Assembly: GCA_010356995.1 (NCBI GenBank)
Contig: ML996704.1
Location: forward strand, 604,404 to 668,403
Reading direction: 5' to 3'
DNA length: 64,000 nt
Origin: Trichodelitschia bisporula
Lineage: Eukaryota; Ascomycota; Dothideomycetes; Phaeotrichales; Phaeotrichaceae
Shown here: in pieces, positions 22,365 to 33,617 of the stretch
Numbering within the stretch: position 1 is the first letter of the stretch
Layout: every line of letters starts with the position of its first letter
The notes under the pieces: generated by a model
What the model was told of the DNA's origin: nothing
The model's database searches: none
Seen by the model: only the letters and a program-made list of their open reading frames with translations
Program-made: the position numbers and the translations under genes

Positions 22365-24802
22365 CTACTTCATCAAATCCTTCATCGTCGCATACATCAG
22401 GTCTCGTATGCCTCCCGCTCCATGCTCAGCCAACCAGTCCAGCATCATCACTCGATACTCCCGCCAACCCACTTTGATCCCCTCCCTCTCTAGTCCCACC
22501 AGCGCCCTCCTAGTTACCGGCCCAGTCAACTTTCCCCTTTCAATGTCTCGGAAAGCACGAGCGCAGAGGCCCGCAAGCACGGGATTAGATCCAAAGCTCC
22601 ACGTCGTCGGCACGCTATACTCAGTATCTAGCCGCACGAGATAGGCCTGTAGCGCTGCTACCACAGCGGGATGAACAAGACACCCCATGGCGTTTGCATC
22701 CGTTGTGACTAGTGCACGCGACCGCCAGAGCAGGTTGCACGCATCCATGAGGTACCCGTTAAAGGTGCCTGTGTCGACTGGGCTGCGCACGCGGGAATCG
22801 CGCAGTTGCGCTTCGAAGCCAGCTTTGCATCTTGCAAGGATGGCTGAAGTTCGTGAGAGAGCGGCTAGAGAAGACGAAAGGAGAAGGAGGTAGGCGGTTG
22901 GCGGAGGTGGGATGATGATCGGGAAGAGGTGAGGGTTAGCGGGTAGGGCAGCGGCGAGAATGGCAGTGGTACGGTCGTAGAAGGTGAGAACGGCAGAGGC
23001 GGATGACGGGACTTGGAGGAGGGCAGAGAGTGCGAGAGTGGAGATATGGTTTAGAAGGGCGGTTAGGCATGATGCGGTTTGGGTCGGGGAGGTCGGTGTG
23101 ATGGCGCCATACCAGCGGGTCACGAGGGCAGCATAGAAGTCGAAGAGCGTCTGAAAGGGAGAATGGGCACCGCTAAGGATGGCGCGTTCGAGAGGTGAAA
23201 GGAGCTTCAAGTAGATTTCTGGTATGTGAGCGGGGCATTGATGTAGGATAGAACTGGGACGTACGTGAGAAGTCTTGCGGCGGGACGTAGCTCAGGAGAT
23301 CAAGAATCGAGCCCAAGTTCGATGATCCATCCCAATGAGGGATATATTGGATCAAAAAAGCTTGCACGAGCGGACAGAGAATCTAGGCGCGTGAGTGTAG
23401 CTCGAAAACCGACGTCAAGCCATACCTTTGTAGCTTCAGTATAGCTAATAAGTCCGGAAAGCAAGCTGGGAAGGGATGTTGAAAGACCGAAGCCCTCTTT
23501 AATACTCTGCAACTCCTCATCGAAGTATTGAAGTAGCCAAAACCGTAACCTGTCCGGGACGTCCGAAGACAAACCTAACATCAAGTACTTTTGGAGCAGT
23601 GGATCTGTGAGTCCGGCGACGATCTGAGACGGCGGATCTATTCGCTCGAGGTTCTCGACGAAGTGCTCCGCGCTATCGATCTCCTCGAGAGTGACAGATG
23701 TCTAGCTGGTTAGCCTCCGGGAAATCTGAGCCGCCAAATGTGCATATATACCTCATTTGCGTGAAACGTGTGGACTTCAGGAATGACAGAGTTTTTACTC
23801 CTCTTTGTCAAGTCCCTAGCGACACGGAACCCACCTCGCGGTCCACTTCCGAGCTGACCCCAAGATGTGGCATCCTGAATCGCAATAAGCCTCCTCCGCC
23901 ACTCTGGATCCGGTTGCTGTTCAAGTCAACTTTGTCAAAAAATATCAAGAGAGCACGAACCGAAAGCGCCGACGCCCGTCCGCTGACGGTGCTTCCGACG
24001 ATGATCTCGGGGTAGTAGTTCTGGTAGACACGCAACAGGCCGATCAACGCAGGCTCATTACCGACCCACCGACAGAGTTCGAGACTGGTTTGTGAGTGAC
24101 GTCAAAGATGGCAAGGAGTGACTTACAGGCGATGGATGCGAAATGGTCGGACATGTTTCCGCCTAGCGATGAGTGAGAGTAAATGGCACAACGGCGTCCT
24201 AAGTCATCAGTGATGCCCGATTCTCAAGGAGCGTGCCACTTACCGCAGCGTGAACATGTCGAGCAGGTTGAAGAGCACGCCATACAACCTGCCCAAGCAG
24301 GCTTCATCCTCAAACACATCGTGCGTAGCAATCAGCCACTTCACGAGCGCAGTTTGGGTGGTAGGCGAAGGATTGCGCTTCCCGTTGCCAAGGGCACCTA
24401 CAACGGAGTAGACGATGTCGGACGGAACCTTTTCGGAGGGGAAGAGGTTCTTGATCAAGGCAGTGATGCTCGCCTGATCGAGTTCATTCCGTACGCTAAC
24501 AGCAGCGATGACCCGGGCCAGCTCATCTTTCTTTAAGCCCTGCACATTGGCGTGATCGATGATTTCGTTGACGGTCACACCGAGCTTGGTGTCGCGGAGC
24601 TTTGAAGGTGTTTTCGCGGCTATCAATATTAGAAAGAACTGGAGATAGAGTGTCTCGAAGCATAGAAAAGCTACTGACCCGTTTCCAAGGTGCTGAGGGC
24701 GTCTGCCAGCTCGTCCTGCATGGCATCTGCCCGCATTAGCGTTACGCGTATCTTTGGAAGATCTCATGTTTGCATGGTACCGTCATCGAGGTCGTACGCC
24801 AT
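22365..24802 (-). CDS. MIS6: Kinetochore protein Mis6 / CENP-I
   Basis: Nine exons (24802-24781, 24726-24679, 24619-24244, 24198-24127, 24084-23961, 23916-23752, 23701-23426, 23382-23265, 23218-22365) give 684 residues with every junction in frame. Family landmarks run in order: LSTLETAAKTPSKLRDTKL, LDQASITALIKNLFP, GRLYGVLFNLLDM, RRKHVRPFRI, NEPALIGLLRVYQNYYPE, DPEWRRRLIAIQ, then LSPLERAIL and a helical C-terminal repeat region. CENP-I/Mis6 sits in the inner kinetochore (CCAN/Sim4 complex) and supports loading of the centromeric histone CENP-A. The two first exons are tiny and the start Met (MAYDLDD) is the least certain point, since an open frame extends upstream without an ATG. Confidence 0.9.
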
Positions 24803-26835
24803 TTCCTCGTACAAGCGGCGACGCGCTGTAGTTGGCGAGAATGCTCCGAACGGCTCTTTTCCGCGTGGTGTGGCGTGGTTGTGGTGATGATCACTTTTCT
24901 TGGCCGTCAATAACCACCGTTCTCCGACTTCCTGTTTGCTCCCGCGATATCTTCACGTTCGAATCGCAACCTTGTGCATTGAAGATTTTATTTCCCCTTT
25001 CGTAAGTCTTCCGGGTAGCGTGTTGTATCACAAGGCTCACAAGCAACTGCAGATGCAATGCTTCAGCGCGTCGTAAACAACCCCCCTTCAAATCCGACGC
25101 GTCATTGGCCCCTCCCCCAGGAAGAGCTGATCACGAAACACGTTTCTTGCACCTCATTTCATTGATCAACGACCTACAGCTCCGGACTATTCCATGCACC
25201 ATGTGTCAATTGAAGAAGAAAAATAAACGGCGACGTCGCACAGCTTGAGCCATAAGCATAGGCAAGTCAGCACTGTTCTGGCCAACACTGGACATCAACC
25301 AGGCAGTCTATCGCAGCACGCCTCCTCATCATCGACCGGTATTGTCAGCCCTCATGGCCGCCTTATGGAAAATTACGAGCCAATTCATGCAGCTCATGCT
25401 AATACAGAGGACGAGTCTTGGTGGACACGAACTGTCTTACTCTGTTACGAGTAATTCCACGCCATCTACTACATGAACTCATCGTCGACTGCGAGATACC
25501 CGGCCCATGGCTTCACCTCCTCCCCTCGAGGCATTTCAATCAGCCCACTCGTGCGACGAACACCATGCTCACTCACCATGCCTCCGCTGATCCTCGCAAG
25601 CATCAGCACCCTCGACCTGGCGGTCCCCGTACCCGTGCATCCGGGGAGCCAGGCTCCAATCCCATTCCCTACCGGCCTCATGCAGACAGCCACTCGCGAA
25701 CCACGGCTCGAGAACCACCTCTCGCAACCCCTACCAACCTCGCGAGGATCCCATGCGCCGAGAAAACACCAAACTCCATCAGTAGTACGCCCTCCAATAC
25801 TGCTTAGCCCGCCACGACTCTTCAGCATGCCTTCACCTTCACCTGCATATATATCTCTCCCCTCCGCGCCGCGGCACCCGCTCGTGTAACGCTAACCGCC
25901 ACGACGATGCACCATGCCGGTCTTCGGCAGCAGCAAATGCACCAGCACCACCAGCCTTGCGGACGCCCTCTCCGCATATCGGCTCTTGGCGTCGAACATC
26001 GCATATTGGCGCGCACAAGACGCACCCTCTGGGCACTCGCTCGCGATGAATATCCATCCACTAGCAGTAGAAGCGGATTTGATTCCGCCCTTTCCACCTA
26101 TAAGTTGTTTCAGATCGCGCGCCTTGTTGATGTTACGCACGACATTGCGTATCTTCAACTTATTTGCATCTCGGATGCTCAACCGCACGCGCGTCTCATG
26201 CTTCCCGTCCCTTCTTTGTCCCCCTAGCGTACCTAACCGGCCAAAGCAGTTTTCACTTTGCCCGACGCTATTGGGCCGCATCTGGTTCTTGTTTTTCGCC
26301 CTGTCCCGGATCCATTCTTTCCCCTGATCAAACTATCATAGCGCCCAAATTTCAGGAAGGATTCCCGCTGCAAAACGTCCTTACGCAGCATTATAATTGG
26401 CCCCTCTCCACCGAATTTCCTCACCACGCGACCAAATCGGTAAGGCTGCTTGGCTCACTCGCTAGGCATGCCTGCCGCATACATCGCAGCGCCACAATAC
26501 GCTATTTAGCCAACTCTCTCTGCCCACGCGAGCGGCGCGGTCCTAAGCTTCCCGCCGTAGTATGAAGCCCCCCACACAAAGTCCTTGCCGCCCTCCGGCG
26601 CTAACATAGTACAGCTCAAAATCTACTCTAAGTATACAGGAAACCCATGCCAGGCATGGCGCGGCCACGCCGGTTGTCGGCGCGCCACCTCGCTCTCAAA
26701 CCCATAACCAGTGACCCGCCCACGGCCGCGCTCTGCAGGAGACCACGTCTTTCCCCGCCGACACCCACGTTACACAACAGCAGCTCTACCAGCACACCGG
26801 CAACGACGACTCTGCCACCCGTCCTCCTGTACACC
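24803..26835. other. 2.0 kb without a confident gene
   Basis: Overlapping frames on both strands. The best candidate is a + strand frame from 25914 whose first 60 or so codons have coding-like third positions (starts MPVFGSSK, includes SLADALSAYRLLAS); it shows no domain and decays downstream, so it is not called as a gene. A second frame at 25473-25889 is Pro/Ser-rich and lacks support. No RNA gene recognised. Confidence 0.45.
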
Positions 26836-27273
26836 ATGCCCAGCGCCTTCGACGCCCTCCCCGCAAACAGCTACATCCTCCTCCTCACCCCCGTGCTGCC
26901 CCCCTCAACGCACGCGGCCTCCCAAGTCGACCCCTACGAACCCTTCGGCGTCTCGCTGAACACGCGGCGCCGAAACCTGCGCCACGCGCCGTATGTGCCC
27001 ACGCGTGGGCTCACGCAACTGCACACTACGTTCCTCGCGGACCCGTTGTGCGGCGGCGTGGTCGCTGTGCTGGCATGTACGGGCATGCAAGGCGAGCAGG
27101 AAAGGGCTTTGCTTGAGGTTGGGCGCTGGCTGAATGGAAGACCCGGGTGTTTGGTTGTCGTGACGGAGGAGAGTGGGGGTGTTGGCGAGGGATTGGGTTG
27201 GAGGGTTGTCAAAACTAGGGGCCTTGGGGGGTTGGAGGTGGGGGCAGTGGTGAGAGGTGTTTTTGGGGATTAA
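26836..27273 (+). CDS. Conserved fungal hypothetical protein
   Basis: Single exon, 145 residues from the ATG at 26836 (context ACACCATGCC). The open frame extends upstream to 26647, but that part is low-complexity. The body reads as a conserved fungal family of unknown function: DPYEPFGVSLNTRRRNLRHAP, then a VPTRGLTQLHTTFL segment, a hydrophobic strand (GGVVAVLACT) and a second alternating region (GCLVVVTEE) ending in VGAVVRGVFGD. The strand-helix alternation suggests a small alpha/beta fold. I cannot name a function. Codon third positions are strongly C/G. Confidence 0.6.
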   Translation: MPSAFDALPANSYILLLTPVLPPSTHAASQVDPYEPFGVSLNTRRRNLRHAPYVPTRGLTQLHTTFLADPLCGGVVAVLACTGMQGEQERALLEVGRWLNGRPGCLVVVTEESGGVGEGLGWRVVKTRGLGGLEVGAVVRGVFGD

Positions 27274-28161
27274 AAAAATGGCTCGGAGTCTGGTTGGTGG
27301 AACATTCGGCGAATGAGCTGCTGAATGGTGATGCTGCGGCCGGGACAGAGGATGGAGCGACCAGGGTGAGGGATCAACCGGCTAGCTTGAAGGATTCACA
27401 GGCGCCCGGAATAGGGGCCAGAGGGGCGGGTAGGGCGAAGAGGAAGGTGCATAGAGGCCAAGGCTGTATACTAGCGGAGATAGAAATCAGATTTGCGAGA
27501 TAGTTAGACGTATCTGCGTGCACATTCGCATGCCTTGATGTGGGAGCTTTGGAACTTGCTTCTTCGCAGTAGTCCAGATGTCGTTGTATATGCACTGAGT
27601 GCGACTGCGCCTCACTTTGTTGTACGTAAATCTCGCAACCGATGTCGGCCGGACCACACGTACAGCTTCAGTCCTGATTGAGCGATGCTCTACGCGGGGT
27701 ATGCGTGGGGTCGTAGGTGCCAAGATTCTGTACTATGTGCACAAGGAAGAGGAAAAGGAACGCGACAGGAGAGCAGGTACATCTCCTGCAGCTCCTGACC
27801 ACAGATCTCCACTTGTTGTCCAGCATGTATGCAGCGATAACCTCGAGATGGCCGAAAACCCATGCCAAGGCGCAGTGAGATGACGATGTTGACAGGCACA
27901 GATCACACCATTTCACCCGGAATTCGAGCCCGGCAAGACGCTACGCACCGAGAGATCTCGGAGTCACCGCTCCGCAAACTTGCAATTGGAACGCGCTCAG
28001 GTGATCCGATCTGCTTCGTCAATCAAGTGCGTCAGGCCGCACACTGGGTCGCAATGCATCTGCGGGCGGGGTACTAGCGTAGCGGTTACGTGCCTTATAA
28101 GAAGGCGCATGAAACAGGGTATATGAGCAACATACTGCTGAGGAAGTTATATGTACCCTGC
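27274..28161. other. Intergenic, 888 bases, no gene recognised
   Basis: 3'-to-3' region between the conserved hypothetical and the mitochondrial rescue factor. Frames here are short, overlapping and without recognisable content. Confidence 0.5.
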
Positions 28162-28804
28162 TCACTCTACGCCCGGTCCCGTGGGAGCGGCGGCGGCGGG
28201 GCGAACCGCGTTGTCGGCAGATGCGGGATGGAGTACGTGGTCATTGTGCTCCGCAGCAGCCGGCGGATCCACTTCCCCGGTGCCAGCCTCATCACCGCCA
28301 TCAAGTTTGGCGGCATCGAGGGCACGATACTTCCGACGGGACTTCTTTGCGCGGCTGGCCTTCTTCCGGGCTTTTGTTGCGGCTTTGATAGCCGAACGGG
28401 ACTCCGGGCCGCGCTCAATGTCTTCTAATTTCTCGGCCAGGACACGACGGGCTGTCTTACGGTTCTGATCCCGCGATCGCGTGGCTTGGCATTTGATCAC
28501 TATGCCTGTGGGGAGGTGCTTGAGTTGGACGGCTGAGTTTGTTTTGTTCTGCGGAGGTCAGACGGGAGACGAGATTGGAGGAAATGCGACGGGGGCGTAC
28601 TATTTTCTGACCTCCAGGGCCGCTACCCTTGAGAAAGTTCTCCTCCAGGTCTGACTCCGGGATCACAATGCGCGGTGGGAGGTGCTTCTCACCCTGGGCG
28701 GCAGAGAGGGCAAAGGAACGGATGAACGAGAGGGGAAACGCGGGAGAGTACGGGAGGCACCATGGGCGCGCGGTGAGGCGGTGCAGGGCCAGACTGAAGG
28801 CCAT
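28162..28804 (-). CDS. Mitochondrial RF-1-domain ribosome rescue factor
   Basis: Two exons (28804-28601, 28548-28162) give 196 residues. The GGQ loop is complete across the intron: GSGPGGQKI (residues 60-68) then [30 protein letters not shown]. This is the catalytic domain of class-I release factors without the codon-recognition domains, followed by a Lys/Arg-rich tail ([15 protein letters not shown]) that in relatives contacts the ribosome. The N terminus is Arg-rich and looks like a mitochondrial presequence. The layout matches human MTRFR/C12orf65 and fission yeast Rso55, which release stalled peptidyl-tRNA. An upstream in-frame Met at 28990 exists, but the segment before 28804 is not conserved-looking. 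Divergent from the SPT subunit gene. Confidence 0.88.
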
Positions 28805-29213
28805 TGCATGGGAAAATCTGATTGGGGCTGCGGCAGTCGTCGTGGGAGAAAAGCTAACGTCGCCGGGAAGATATGCGAGAGATATGTGCGAGTCTTGGGA
28901 GAGGTCGGAAGATTGAGTAGACCTGCACCTGATGTGAATCCTTCGAGGCAACAAGGCTGCCATGCTTCTAACCCTTGTCCTGATCTGCAAAGTAGTGCCG
29001 GAAAACCGCCGGCTTGGCTTTATGTGCTATTTCGGCTCGTGTTTGATCCGATCCGATCCTCGCCGCGGCGCCCCTTTGAGACACGACCGTCACGACAAAC
29101 ATCAACTCCTCGGTGTGCATTCTGTACATAATCACGACTGCTGATCCCCTGACTTGATTTGATATCGTCAACCTTCTACGAAACTCCCTATAGTCCCATC
29201 CTCGTCCTCAGAC
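28805..29213. promoter_or_regulatory. Divergent promoter, rescue factor / SPT small subunit
   Basis: 409 bases between divergent start codons; both promoters must lie here. No TATA box or known operator recognised. Confidence 0.5.
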
Positions 29214-29587
29214 ATGTCCAACACGGTCGTCTCCGTCGCGCTGACGGGTCTTGCGCTCCTCGGCGCACTCACTCTCTTCGTCTACTTCTCTCCCTCAAGC
29301 GATCTCCTCCGATGGCTGCAGCGCAAGCGCTACCAGTACGAGGTCACCTTTTCGCTGTACATGTTGACACCGACGGAGAAGTTCATCTTCAGTACGTTTT
29401 GACTAATTCCGCTTCATCCGAAGTTCGCTACTAACTATTGGTAGACTCGTTCGTCTTTCTCTTCAGTTCTATGATCGTCATTGCCGCCTCGCTTTATCTT
29501 CCTGAACACCTATCAATTGTTCTCAACCGAGCGTTTTACTACATAGCCGGGGAAGAAAGCGGCAGGGCGCGACCCCTTGCCATGTAA
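29214..29587 (+). CDS. Serine palmitoyltransferase small subunit-like
   Basis: Two exons (29214-29391, 29445-29587) give 106 residues. The N-terminal membrane helix (VVSVALTGLALLGALTLFVYF) precedes the family core YQYEVTFSLYMLTPTEKFIF, then NSFVFLFSSMIVIAASLY in a second helix and the LPEHL turn. This matches the SPTSSA/ssSPT core seen in animals (YYQYLLVTALYMLEPWE). Small subunits activate serine palmitoyltransferase, the first step of sphingolipid synthesis, in the ER membrane; yeast Tsc3 is the functional counterpart. The 53-base intron splits the conserved F-N-S codon run, so the gene is easily missed. Family call is by motif only. Confidence 0.82.
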
Positions 29588-32051
29588 GAGATAAGGAAGT
29601 CAGCACGACGTTTGTTCACATAGAGCTGTCTTTGCGGTCATGGGATGGCATAATTGTACTACTAGAGCAGTTGTTTATGGCGTTGGGCGCATGTGTCCTG
29701 AAGGTGCCGGTTGTATCTGCGACAAGTTCCGGGCACGCATTTGGAGACATGCGGGCTCGGGCGTTGGGCAACTGACATCGCTGACTCGAATGCGCCGGAG
29801 GATGATCATATTTCGGCAGACGGCAATGAATGAAACTAGAGTTCGGCGTACGGAAAGGGGAATCGGTGGAGCGGGGTTTACCTATGGCATTTGCGGCACA
29901 TCCCTGAGATCTTAAGTCATGTTAATGTTTAAGTTGTTACTGAAACTGACTTTCTTTTTCAAGAAGCTAATGCCAATCGTCGGAGCTCGAAGTTCAGAAA
30001 AGTCCCCTATTTCGCGCTTCACCAATAGGGGCTGAATCATCCTGTTTGCCGCCGAATACGACGGAGACAAAGAGTGGCGGAGGCAGAGCGAATGCGTTGA
30101 GCCTGCATGCGCGAAGTGCCGACCTCTCCAGTTAAGCGCCCACGTCTGCCTTGTGGCCTTGTCCTCCGCACGCAGCGCTCACCAAACCCGCGTCATATGT
30201 CCAGAATGCATGAGAATGCTTTGGTAGATGGTTGCCATGCGCTATCGTTAGTCAGGTCATGGTTGCAGGTTATCCAGCGTTGGCCACTGACATTCTCATT
30301 ATATTCCCCGTTGCTCGTCATAGTTATAATGAGGGCGAACCCTGGGCCAACGTGGTCCAGTGGGACAAACTACAAACTTGGTCACTAGGCAATCCCACAG
30401 GGCCACACAAACTGGACAGGTCCCGGGTTCGACCCTCGATATACACAATAGAAAACCCCTATCCTTCAGCTGGCCCCTGAAGAAAGGGGGTTTCGTAGCC
30501 CATAATGGGTAAGCTTTTTGCTTCCTTATGACCTTTTTTGATGGATGTAACTTGGTTCATTTGGTTATGTCCCAACTTGCTGTGGTGCTTGACGAAGAAG
30601 TCGTTGTTATCTCATCTTTTTGATGTGGCGGTTGGGACAAACACCGCCGCCAATGCTACGCAGGCCTTGCTCCACTGCACACAACTGAACTTCATACATG
30701 AAGCATACGCAGGTCTTGCTATTCTGCTTTCCTACATTACCGGGTCTGTTCTCCTATCCTGAGCTGTGTGCTGGTTTTTGGCCATGATGGCTCCCCTGAC
30801 GGCTCCCGAAAAGGGGTTAGTCACTTCGATGGCGATGTTTCGCTGCCGCCTAACACCTTTGGTTTAACATCGTCCCAAGATCAAGTTCGCCGTGGACGTG
30901 ATTCTTTTCCAGGCTTCCCTACCCTTTTGTCAGGAGCAACCTATCTAGCGAAGCCTCAATGAAGCGAGGGATTGATTTTACCCGTTGAGCGCAATCACCC
31001 CGAGCAGGACCTGCAAAGCGATTTCATCTACGATGGTTGCCGACTATACATGTGGGCAAACTGTGGAATCGGAATTTCCACGCCGATCCTCCTCGCCGGA
31101 TTACCGCGAGGACAGGCCTCGCTCCATTACCACGTTTGGAGGCCTCCCGAGCCGGACTCCATGTAATATATGTGCCTTATGCCTGATGCTTTTCTCGATT
31201 TGGTGCACTCAAAAGAATATCTCAGATTTAAGCGATATCTAACTTTGGACTTTATACATGTTCCCAGTATGACCATGAAGGAGGGGAACGAAAGCATCTT
31301 AACTCGCTTGGGTCAATCCCTTTTTCTTTTGCATTGATCGCAACTTCCCATCTGTCAGTACTTGCCTACTGTCCATGGATGACGCAACGCAGATGTGGGC
31401 AGACGATGTGGGGGACCACAAAATTCTTTTCATCTCGCTCTGTTAATCAAGCATCGCTTTTCTTTTGAGTCTTTCATCATAGTTACTCGGTCAAGTTACG
31501 AAGACATATTCGTGAAAATGCATTTGTGGTAGCATCGTAGGAGTGTTCGGCCAAAAAGGAACTAGGCTAGCCGTAGCAACCATTATTGGCCAGGCTATAA
31601 TGGAGCATACGGTACTTTAAACTGATCCTTGCATTTAACGCCTGTTAGAGCACCTACCAAATGCCACAATGATGTGAGGGAAGGTCCAGCTAAATGAGCT
31701 CCGAATGTTATCCACCGCACGATGTCAATGCCTCTGTATCCGAGAGAGTCCTGGAGTTAAGGACACCAGTTGCTCCACCATACGGGTAAAGGCACGCGTT
31801 GGCGGGTAAGCCTTCAACCCCCAAACCCCAAACGCGGATAAGGATTTCAACGAGGAAGCGTAAGATATTCAAAGATACAACCAGAAAGAATGGGTACCGG
31901 ATGGATTAGAAAAGCAATTACAGTAAGCATCATGTATTAGCAGTCGCGCGCCTTCACGCAGGTTCCCAGCAAAGTCGTTGGTATCAGAAATAGTTATACA
32001 TAGTCCGAGACGCCGCAGAATCGTGCCCATGCTGCTTAAACGGTGGAAAAG
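29588..32051. other. 2.46-kb gene-poor stretch
   Basis: No frame has recognisable content. Base composition is more AT-rich and irregular than in the flanking genes, consistent with old, decayed sequence. It holds the tRNA-like/SINE-like segment described separately (30345-30500). Frames at 30538-31242 lack coding bias and any domain. Confidence 0.5.
30345..30500 (+). repeat. tRNA-like segment, possible SINE head
   Basis: An A-box-like element (TGGTCCAGTGG, 30353-30363) is followed 62 bases later by a B-box-like element (GGTTCGACCCT, 30426-30436). Around the B box a T-arm-like stem pairs at four of five positions, but no acceptor stem closes it: the base runs at the two ends are not complementary, so this is not a functional tRNA. 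A CCCC/GGGG hairpin lies just downstream (30474-30490). A tRNA-derived SINE or tRNA relic fits best; no target duplication could be defined. Confidence 0.3.
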
Positions 32052-32885
32052 CTAGAAAAAACGCCACCAGATGAAGACAATCATGATGAACGCCAGTCCA
32101 GCTACCGGGCCGTACTATAAAACGTCAGCGCCATTCCTACAGATTTGTACATCCACGAACCTGTTTCAGCAGCAGTTCCCAGTTGATCCGTACAGCTGCT
32201 TTTCTGTACTTGCGGCTGTCCTCTCGCAGCCGACCGCTCATCTCGCCCATACGCTCTAGACTGTCGCCACGATACAGTAAATCTTCGATGTTCTTGGTCA
32301 TAACCTTCGTCACGTCCTTGAGCTCATCGTTGATCTTGTCCAGATTCTGCGTCGCCCGGCTGTCCTGATACGTCTTCTTGGTCTTCTGGATGAAGCTGTC
32401 GAACTCGACGAAGGCGTACGGCCGACATGACGCCGCGAGATACTGCTGCGAGGGGTAGATGCTGGTAAACTCCTGGGCCAGGTCCGACAGGTAGGTGAAG
32501 GCGAGTTTGCGCGGGTATGAGTAGTCGCAGATGCACAAGAAAACCACTGAGTCTTGGATCAGGTAGCTGCGCTTGTAAGCGGAGTTCGCTGGCACGCCAG
32601 CCTCAACTCACTGGATGTTGGACTGTCCACTCTCGATGCTGGCTTGCGGCTCTGAGTTGCGGTTGATGCGTCGCATAAGCTGCTTGACCTGGATCTTGAT
32701 CTCTGCGAGCTCGGAATCGGCCTGCGCGGGTCAAAAGGGGGCATTCAAAAGTGGGAGACGATAATACCGGATCGTCGTCAACCGTCGCTGCGAGAATCAA
32801 GCCTGAGACTGTCAGTGCACGCCCCTGGGGCAGAATACGGGGAAGACGCGCCATCTAAGCGGGCGATCTGAGTCCACTTAATCAT
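32052..32885 (-). CDS. SEC22: R-SNARE Sec22
   Basis: Five exons (32885-32852, 32802-32768, 32721-32612, 32566-32161, 32114-32052) give 215 residues, the family length. N-terminal longin domain (QIARLDGLILAATVDDDP, then NRNSEPQASIESG, YPRKLAFTYLSDLA), R-SNARE motif VTKVMTKNIEDLLYRGDSLE with the central zero-layer Arg, and a C-terminal anchor ending FIWWRFF. Sec22 drives fusion in ER-Golgi traffic. Only a start at 32885 plus removal of a 49-base intron that begins GCGCGT and ends TCAG reproduces the conserved N terminus; a plain open frame starting at 32854 would replace it with unrelated sequence. This is a second GC-AG intron in the window. Confidence 0.95.
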
Positions 32886-33617
32886 GACGAGGTTGTGTGC
32901 GAGATGTTGAGGGATGTGGGGGTTGCAAGCATATCAAACTATACTGCGCCCGTGGTGAAGGCCTTTGGAGAGCTACGTGTCTCAATGGCGGGTAAAAACA
33001 AGGTAGGCGGCGGAAGAGAGTTGAGGTCGGAGATGCGCATGTGGCTTTCTTGGGAAACGACAAGGGGAGTTGGGCTGTGGCTTTGCTGGCCGGCGGAGTG
33101 CACGGTGCAAGGCGTTGCCTTTGCCTGTGGCGCAAGTGTGTGGGGCGGGCGGGCCGGGGTTTGGACGTCACCTCTCGGCGGAAGTGTGAATAGCTTCATC
33201 TTCTCGTCTCAAGTCCCCTCCGCCTCCCCACCCTGCTTTCCATCTCAGCCCACCGCCATCCACTTTCAGGTCTGTTTGCTCAGACAAGATGGAGGATACC
33301 TACGCACAGGACAATTCCCCTATATCGGGCTAAACATTTTCCATAACCACCCGGAAAATCTGTTTGCTCTTTGCCTTGCGCTGCGGCCAAGACCGCATGG
33401 CAGAGCTTCCAGTGCATAGGCCTTGCTCCCTAGCTCTATTTACTCCGCTTCTTCTTCCTCCTCCACCAACTCTTTACAACACCGTTCCAGCTGCTTGAGT
33501 TTTCCCCACAGTGATTTTCATTTTTCATGACACGAAATCTCCAGAACCCAATAACTTCCTCGCTCTCCGAACCCCCCCATCTCCCCTTTTTCACTCTCTT
33601 CTCCTGTTCGTTTTGAA
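32886..33617. promoter_or_regulatory. Divergent promoter, SEC22 / ASXH protein
   Basis: 732 bases between divergent genes. Pyrimidine-rich leader at about 33420-33600 before the ASXH start. A 174-codon + strand frame at 32895-33419 has no coding character. Confidence 0.5.

Noticed and set aside
31741-31800. tRNA-like stretch on the minus strand (GGTGGAGCAACTGG...)
   Set aside because: Neither a cloverleaf nor a B box could be fitted.
32895-33419. 174-codon + strand frame between SEC22 and the ASXH gene
   Set aside because: No domain or coding-like third positions; it occupies the promoter of two divergent genes.
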